In this document: positions 14,994 to 17,906 of the stretch, one piece after another | Numbering within the stretch: the first letter of the stretch is position 1 | Layout: every line of letters starts with the position of its first letter | Origin: an uncultured Alphaproteobacteria bacterium | GTDB taxonomy: Bacteria > Pseudomonadota > Alphaproteobacteria > CAAHEQ01 > UBA3637 | Assembly: GCA_937888725.1 (NCBI GenBank) | Contig: CALARE010000004.1 | Location: 1 to 17,906, forward strand | Reading direction: 5' to 3' | Length of the DNA stretch: 17,906 nucleotides | Program-made: the position numbers and the translations under genes | The notes under the pieces: model-generated | The model's input: the letters and a program-made list of their open reading frames with translations, nothing else | Database searches by the model: none | Told to the model about the DNA's origin: nothing

Positions 14994-15719
14994 ATGATAA
15001 ATAAGTTCTTATTATATATTTTGAAAGCTGGCATGGGATTTGTTTTGGGTGTTTTGTTATTGTTTTCCCCGATTGGTTGGGCAAAGACGACAATTGATGG
15101 CTCAAGTATTGAAACAATTGCAAAAAGCATTGTCAAAGAGGGGGATGCAGACCTTTTAAAAGCTAAAAAAATAGCCGTTTTTGTTGCAACGCATTTTGAA
15201 AGAGATGGTTTTTTGGAAAAAGAAAAATATAACGCGTCTAAAAAAAATAAAATCTATGAAAAACCCTATCAAAATAATTTGCTGGATAGTAAAATAGGCG
15301 ATAGTCATGATTTTGCATCTCTTTATCAAGCTTTGTGCCAAGCCGTAGGGCTTGAGGTTGAAATTGTGAAAGGTTATGCGGATAAACGTATTCGCACCCA
15401 TGGGCGTGCATCGATGAAACAAAAGGCAGTGCGTGACACATTTAAAATGGTGGGAAAGCGTCAAGATGCCTTGTTTGAAAATCAATCAGCTTCATGGAAT
15501 AGGGTTAAAATAGACGGTCGTTGGATTTTGGTGGATACCTATTGGATGATTAAGGGGGAGCGGATGGCTCATAAAAATGTATCCTCCGTGCGTCAGATGG
15601 AAAAAATTATTGAAAGAGGGAAAACCAAGCCCCTTAAATCAAAAAATAACCCGCTTGATATGCGTTATTTTAACGCCAATGAAAAGGAATTTTTAAAAAC
15701 ACATGTGGTGAATTTTTAA
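14994..15719 (+). CDS. Secreted transglutaminase-fold protein, catalytic residues replaced
   Basis: About 241 residues. The ATG at 14994 is preferred because AAAGGGG (14980-14986) lies 7 bases upstream; a GTG at 14988 in frame would be only 1 base from it. Residues 1-30 are a signal peptide (Lys4, hydrophobic core FVLGVLLLF, cleavage after SPIGWA). Residues 95-185 match the transglutaminase-like core: GDSHDFASLYQALCQAVGLE, VKGYADKR, SASWNRVKIDGRWILVDTYW. In active members the first block has GxCxxxA and the second HAWN; here these positions are Ser104 and Ala166, while Asp181 is kept. It is thus probably not a protease or cross-linker but a binding protein in the periplasm or outside. It stands alone after a terminator. 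The last codons overlap the 242-bp direct repeat. Confidence 0.85.
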   Translation: MINKFLLYILKAGMGFVLGVLLLFSPIGWAKTTIDGSSIETIAKSIVKEGDADLLKAKKIAVFVATHFERDGFLEKEKYNASKKNKIYEKPYQNNLLDSKIGDSHDFASLYQALCQAVGLEVEIVKGYADKRIRTHGRASMKQKAVRDTFKMVGKRQDALFENQSASWNRVKIDGRWILVDTYWMIKGERMAHKNVSSVRQMEKIIERGKTKPLKSKNNPLDMRYFNANEKEFLKTHVVNF

Positions 15720-15942
15720 AAAGGCTTGTGTTATGCGTTGTTTAAGGTGATATTTTGTAAGGTGGCACAGCTTATGTCGAATAAGGGCATAGTTAAAGAG
15801 AGATTTATATTTACTCCTGTGTTAAGAAAGTTGATTGACATCTTTCAGTTAAGATTTCATTTTTATTTTTTTGAATTTGTTCAATGATTTTAGCTCGTTT
15901 ACATTCCCATTTTGTAACGGGATATTTCTTATCCCATATCAT
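15701..15942. repeat. 242-bp direct repeat, left copy
   Basis: Matches 16356-16597 at a constant offset of 655 bp with one visible mismatch (15707 G against 16362 C). It spans the last codons of the transglutaminase-fold gene, a non-coding stretch and the last 44 codons of an endonuclease I gene. Similarity stops sharply after CATATCAT. Confidence 0.95.
15811..15942 (-). pseudogene. Broken C-terminal fragment of endonuclease I
   Basis: The minus strand encodes 44 residues identical to the C-terminus of the endonuclease at 16466-17107, from MIWDKKYPVTKWECKRAKII to STFLTQE and its TAA. Upstream of Met the reading continues into unrelated sequence (TLP instead of RPLL). It lacks the whole catalytic part and has no start signal. 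It is a duplicated remnant, or the mark of an assembly error. Confidence 0.85.
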
Positions 15943-16355
15943 GGGTAGGGTCCTTTTCTAATTATATTTAATAATATCTATAGCACCCCACCCATTGCTA
16001 TAGCGTGATTTTGCCATAATAAAACCCACCTCAAGGAGGCGGGTGGATGTTCAACACTATAACAACATGGTAAATAGTCCTACCTATTTAAGGCGGAGCC
16101 TTTTATTCAGTAGGCATCCACCCTCTTATTTGGTTGCCCAAATAAAAATAAAAGTGAATGCCCTCGCAAACACAAGTTATGCTTTTGTCATAACGTGTAT
16201 CTGTGCCATGTCGTTATGGGTGTTGAACCCCATCCATAAAGCTTGGCAAGCTTTACTTGATGCGTATTATATCAAAACTTTATCTTGTTTGCAAGGGGAA
16301 AATAAGGACTGATATGAATTTGACTGCTTGCTTTTAAATGTGTGTTAGGATAAGA
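15943..16355. other. 413-bp structured spacer between the direct repeats, several inverted repeats
   Basis: No convincing gene. Perfect or near-perfect hairpins are densely packed: CTATAGCA/TGCTATAG (15978-15985, 15996-16003); ACCCACCTC/GAGGCGGGT (16024-16044, one mismatch); GGGTGGATG/CATCCACCC (16041-16049, 16115-16123), enclosing CCTAC/GTAGG and AAGGC-GGA-GCCTT (16090-16102); TTATTTGG/CCAAATAA (16126-16145); TAAAGCTT/AAGCTTTA (16237-16255). TTCAACAC (16050-16057) also pairs with GTGTTGAA (16220-16227), extended by GGATG/CATCC. Some strands are used by two alternative helices. It may be a structured RNA, a non-autonomous mobile element or a regulatory leader. Confidence 0.6.
16013..16044 (-). 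terminator. Probable leftward terminator downstream of endonuclease I
   Basis: On the minus strand, ACCCGCCTC, loop CTT, GAGGTGGGT (9-bp stem with one mismatch) is followed by TTTTATT. The orientation suits a transcript running leftwards from the endonuclease gene, although it lies about 420 bp beyond that stop. Confidence 0.55.
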
Positions 16356-16597
16356 ACATGTCGTGAATTTTTAAAAAGGCTTGTGTTATGCGTTGTTTAA
16401 GGTGATATTTTGTAAGGTGGCACAGCTTATGTCGAATAAGGGCATAGTTAAAGAGAGATTTATATTTACTCCTGTGTTAAGAAAGTTGATTGACATCTTT
16501 CAGTTAAGATTTCATTTTTATTTTTTTGAATTTGTTCAATGATTTTAGCTCGTTTACATTCCCATTTTGTAACGGGATATTTCTTATCCCATATCAT
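16356..16597. repeat. 242-bp direct repeat, right copy
   Basis: Second copy of 15701-15942. Here the endonuclease part continues into the rest of the gene. Its left edge carries the last codons of the transglutaminase-fold gene (TGAATTTTTAA), without the rest of that gene, showing that the unit was copied from the junction of the two genes. Confidence 0.95.
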
Positions 16598-17107
16598 AAG
16601 GAGGGGACGCATTTTTTTACTAATTTTAAATCTAGGATATGCTTTTTCAAAATAAAGATAAATCCTTGCGATTTCACCTCTGGTATAAACAGGAGGTTGA
16701 ACAAGATTTTTTTGAAATTTCATGTCACAAATACCAAAAGCGTTTGGTGTATTTTTTTCTAACTCAGAAAAGTTATAATTTGATCGCATTGCATTTACCA
16801 TTCCAATAGCAGGCACAAGATTATACATATCAGAAATCATAAATCTAAACTCTAAAGAAGTTTTAAGGACACATTTACGACCTTTATAATATTTTTTAGA
16901 ATGATTAATACAGGTTGAATCGCCAGCGTTCCACTCTTTAAATAATTTACCAAAATTTTCCACAGGGACAATATGCTCCCATTCCATTTTGTTGGCTCTG
17001 TTTTTATATTTTGGTGTTAAAAATCCCTTTGGTAATTGAATTTGTTTTTGTCTGTTAAATGGTATGCGGCAATAAAATGTGACAGCATTTTCCTGATAAA
17101 TTTTCAT
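16466..17107 (-). CDS. Endonuclease I (EndA/Dns family), signal peptide missing
   Basis: 213 residues are readable from ATG 17107. The protein closely follows periplasmic endonuclease I: VTFYC (9-13), NRANKMEWEHIVP (36-48, catalytic His45 of the beta-beta-alpha metal motif), DMYNLVPAIGMVNAMRSNYN (93-112, metal ligand Asn96), and YPVTKWECKRAKI near the end. These enzymes cut DNA nonspecifically in the periplasm or medium. Homology continues upstream of this Met: the frame reads YATPNKEISSLQVAQNIL up to about 17161, like the mature N-terminus after a signal peptidase site, then becomes unrelated. The signal peptide and real start are therefore lost at the junction near 17160, and the listed Met is probably internal. 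The second Cys of the usual YCGC motif is absent (YCRI). Confidence 0.88.
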   Translation of the reverse strand: MKIYQENAVTFYCRIPFNRQKQIQLPKGFLTPKYKNRANKMEWEHIVPVENFGKLFKEWNAGDSTCINHSKKYYKGRKCVLKTSLEFRFMISDMYNLVPAIGMVNAMRSNYNFSELEKNTPNAFGICDMKFQKNLVQPPVYTRGEIARIYLYFEKAYPRFKISKKMRPLLMIWDKKYPVTKWECKRAKIIEQIQKNKNEILTERCQSTFLTQE

Positions 17108-17121
17108 TAAAATATTTTGAG

Positions 17122-17906
17122 CTACTTGTAGAGAAGATATTTCTTTATTTGGGGTGGCGTAAGTGTTTGAATAATTGGTTTTCCTGCGCCAAGAACATTG
17201 GCAATTCTAGCAATTGATTCACCATATAATCTAGTATCTGTTACTGGAGATGTAAGATTTACTTTTGAAATAAAAGCAAAGTTACTATTTTTAGATTTAG
17301 TGTCTTTTAATGAATATCCATTTACGCAACAATATCCTTCATATGATTCTTTAGCAACATATCCACCTGGGTTAGAACAAAATGTTCTTATTTCATCTCC
17401 ATAAGTATTTGTTTTAATAAAGATTGTTGGTTCATATAGTATTTTACTAATATCTTCCATGATTTCTTTTCTAAATTCAACACGTACACCAATTTCAATA
17501 CTTTGTGATATATATGGAATATTATATTTATCTGCTAATTCACCAACCCATTTAGCTCCAGTTCTTCCAGGTGCTACGATAACTGTTTTAGTGTTATAAG
17601 TAATATCTTTACCTTTATATTTACAAATTACTTCATGATTAGATTCATCAATTGTTTTAATATCTAAAACATCACATAATTCTAATGTTTCGACACCATG
17701 TTCTTTTAAATATTCAGTTAATTTTTCGATACAATCAGGTAAATGATCTGAACCAATATGTTTATTTTTAATTATTAATAATCTACTACCAGTTTTAGCT
17801 ATTTGTTTTTCTAATTCTTTGGCTTCATTCATATTAGTTGGATAAACTTCAGCATCCATACCAAACTTATTAAATATTTCTTCGGTATCATCAATTATTT
17901 GGTAAG
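17122..17906 (-). CDS. FAD-dependent dehydrogenase, COG2509 type (partial at both ends)
   Basis: The frame is open from the right window edge (YQIIDDTEEIFNKFGMDAEV), so the real start is outside; a Met at 17859 is internal. The visible middle part shows YPTNMNEAKELEKQI, KHIGSDHLPDCIEKLTEYL, TVIVAPGRTGAKWV (dinucleotide-fold strand), IEIGVRVEF, RTFCSNPGGYVAKESYEGYC and NGYSLKDTKSKNSNFAF, all typical of the uncharacterised FAD-dependent dehydrogenases common in Firmicutes and Mollicutes-like bacteria. After GAGKPIIQ, where the family normally continues with a GDL/RRST region, the sequence becomes unrelated (TPPQIKKYLLYK) and stops at 17122. The C-terminus is thus cut off at the junction. Codon use is even more AT-rich than in the rest of the window. 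Confidence 0.88.
   Translation of the reverse strand, partial: YQIIDDTEEIFNKFGMDAEVYPTNMNEAKELEKQIAKTGSRLLIIKNKHIGSDHLPDCIEKLTEYLKEHGVETLELCDVLDIKTIDESNHEVICKYKGKDITYNTKTVIVAPGRTGAKWVGELADKYNIPYISQSIEIGVRVEFRKEIMEDISKILYEPTIFIKTNTYGDEIRTFCSNPGGYVAKESYEGYCCVNGYSLKDTKSKNSNFAFISKVNLTSPVTDTRLYGESIARIANVLGAGKPIIQTLTPPQIKKYLLYK
17150..17170. other. Junction between unrelated sequences (chimeric joint)
   Basis: Left of about 17160 the minus strand encodes the mature N-terminus of endonuclease I; right of it, family-conserved FAD-dehydrogenase sequence. Both genes are cut here in mid-coding sequence in the same orientation. No transposase, attachment site or repeat is visible at the joint. Confidence 0.75.

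Noticed and set aside
16043..16312. 89-codon plus-strand frame with GTG start and one hydrophobic stretch (YAFVITCICAMSLWVL)
   Set aside because: The GTG lies inside a hairpin with only 3 bases to the Shine-Dalgarno, the first half is built of inverted repeats, and no family is recognised. It is more likely a by-product of the structured insert.
16320..16360. TTGACT followed by TTAGGAT and ATG TCG TGA as a gene start
   Set aside because: The frame stops after two codons, and the -10 is poor; at most a truncated leader at the repeat edge.
16526..16762. 78-codon plus-strand frame within endonuclease I
   Set aside because: Antisense to a clearly homologous gene, Phe-rich, no ribosome site.

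Overview
The window is AT-rich and carries two divergent clusters of ankyrin-repeat (ANK) genes, then a secreted transglutaminase-fold protein, a periplasmic-type endonuclease I, and a right edge that looks foreign. The host is probably a low-GC, host-associated Gram-negative bacterium. An endonuclease I of the EndA type, a classical signal peptide and a dense set of ANK proteins would suit an intracellular or gut alphaproteobacterium. No marker gene is present, so this placement is inference.

Left cluster, positions 1-6176, minus strand: six genes read leftwards from a strong promoter at about 6209-6237 (TTGACA, 17 bp, TAGAAT). In transcript order they are a short ANK protein with a YNPNPFI C-terminal domain, a 628-residue protein with about 15 ANK repeats, a 483-residue ANK protein with the same YNPNPFI domain, and three tandem paralogues sharing one helical C-terminal domain. 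The second of these three has no recognisable ANK repeats, the third has no visible ANK segment in its visible part, and the third runs off the window. The paralogues are mosaics of one another, with 258 bp of apparently identical DNA and a microhomology-type internal junction.

Right cluster, 6370-14917, plus strand: a consensus promoter at 6304-6332 drives three long genes. Two are adjacent ANK proteins sharing an unnamed domain of about 200 residues. The third has an HEXXH metallopeptidase-like N-terminus and a long MORN-like repeat tail. A second unit, 13343-14917, encodes two smaller ANK proteins and ends in a clear rho-independent terminator at 14908-14934.

Edge region, 14994-17906: a signal-peptide protein with a transglutaminase-like fold has lost the usual catalytic Cys and His. 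Beyond it, a 242-bp direct repeat flanks 413 bp packed with inverted repeats. The left copy carries a broken C-terminal piece of the endonuclease I gene, and the right copy is the 3' end of the main endonuclease gene. At about 17155-17166 the endonuclease (missing its signal peptide) and a Firmicutes-like FAD-dependent dehydrogenase of the COG2509 type (missing its C-terminus) abut on the same strand. This is either an assembly chimera or a real recombination joint.

The most interesting biology is the modular ANK island: recurrent N-terminal caps, ANK arrays of different length and at least three unnamed accessory domains, shuffled among neighbouring genes beside a putative protease and a pseudo-transglutaminase. 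This pattern would fit a rapidly diversifying set of effector-like or host-interaction proteins, but the role is inference only.
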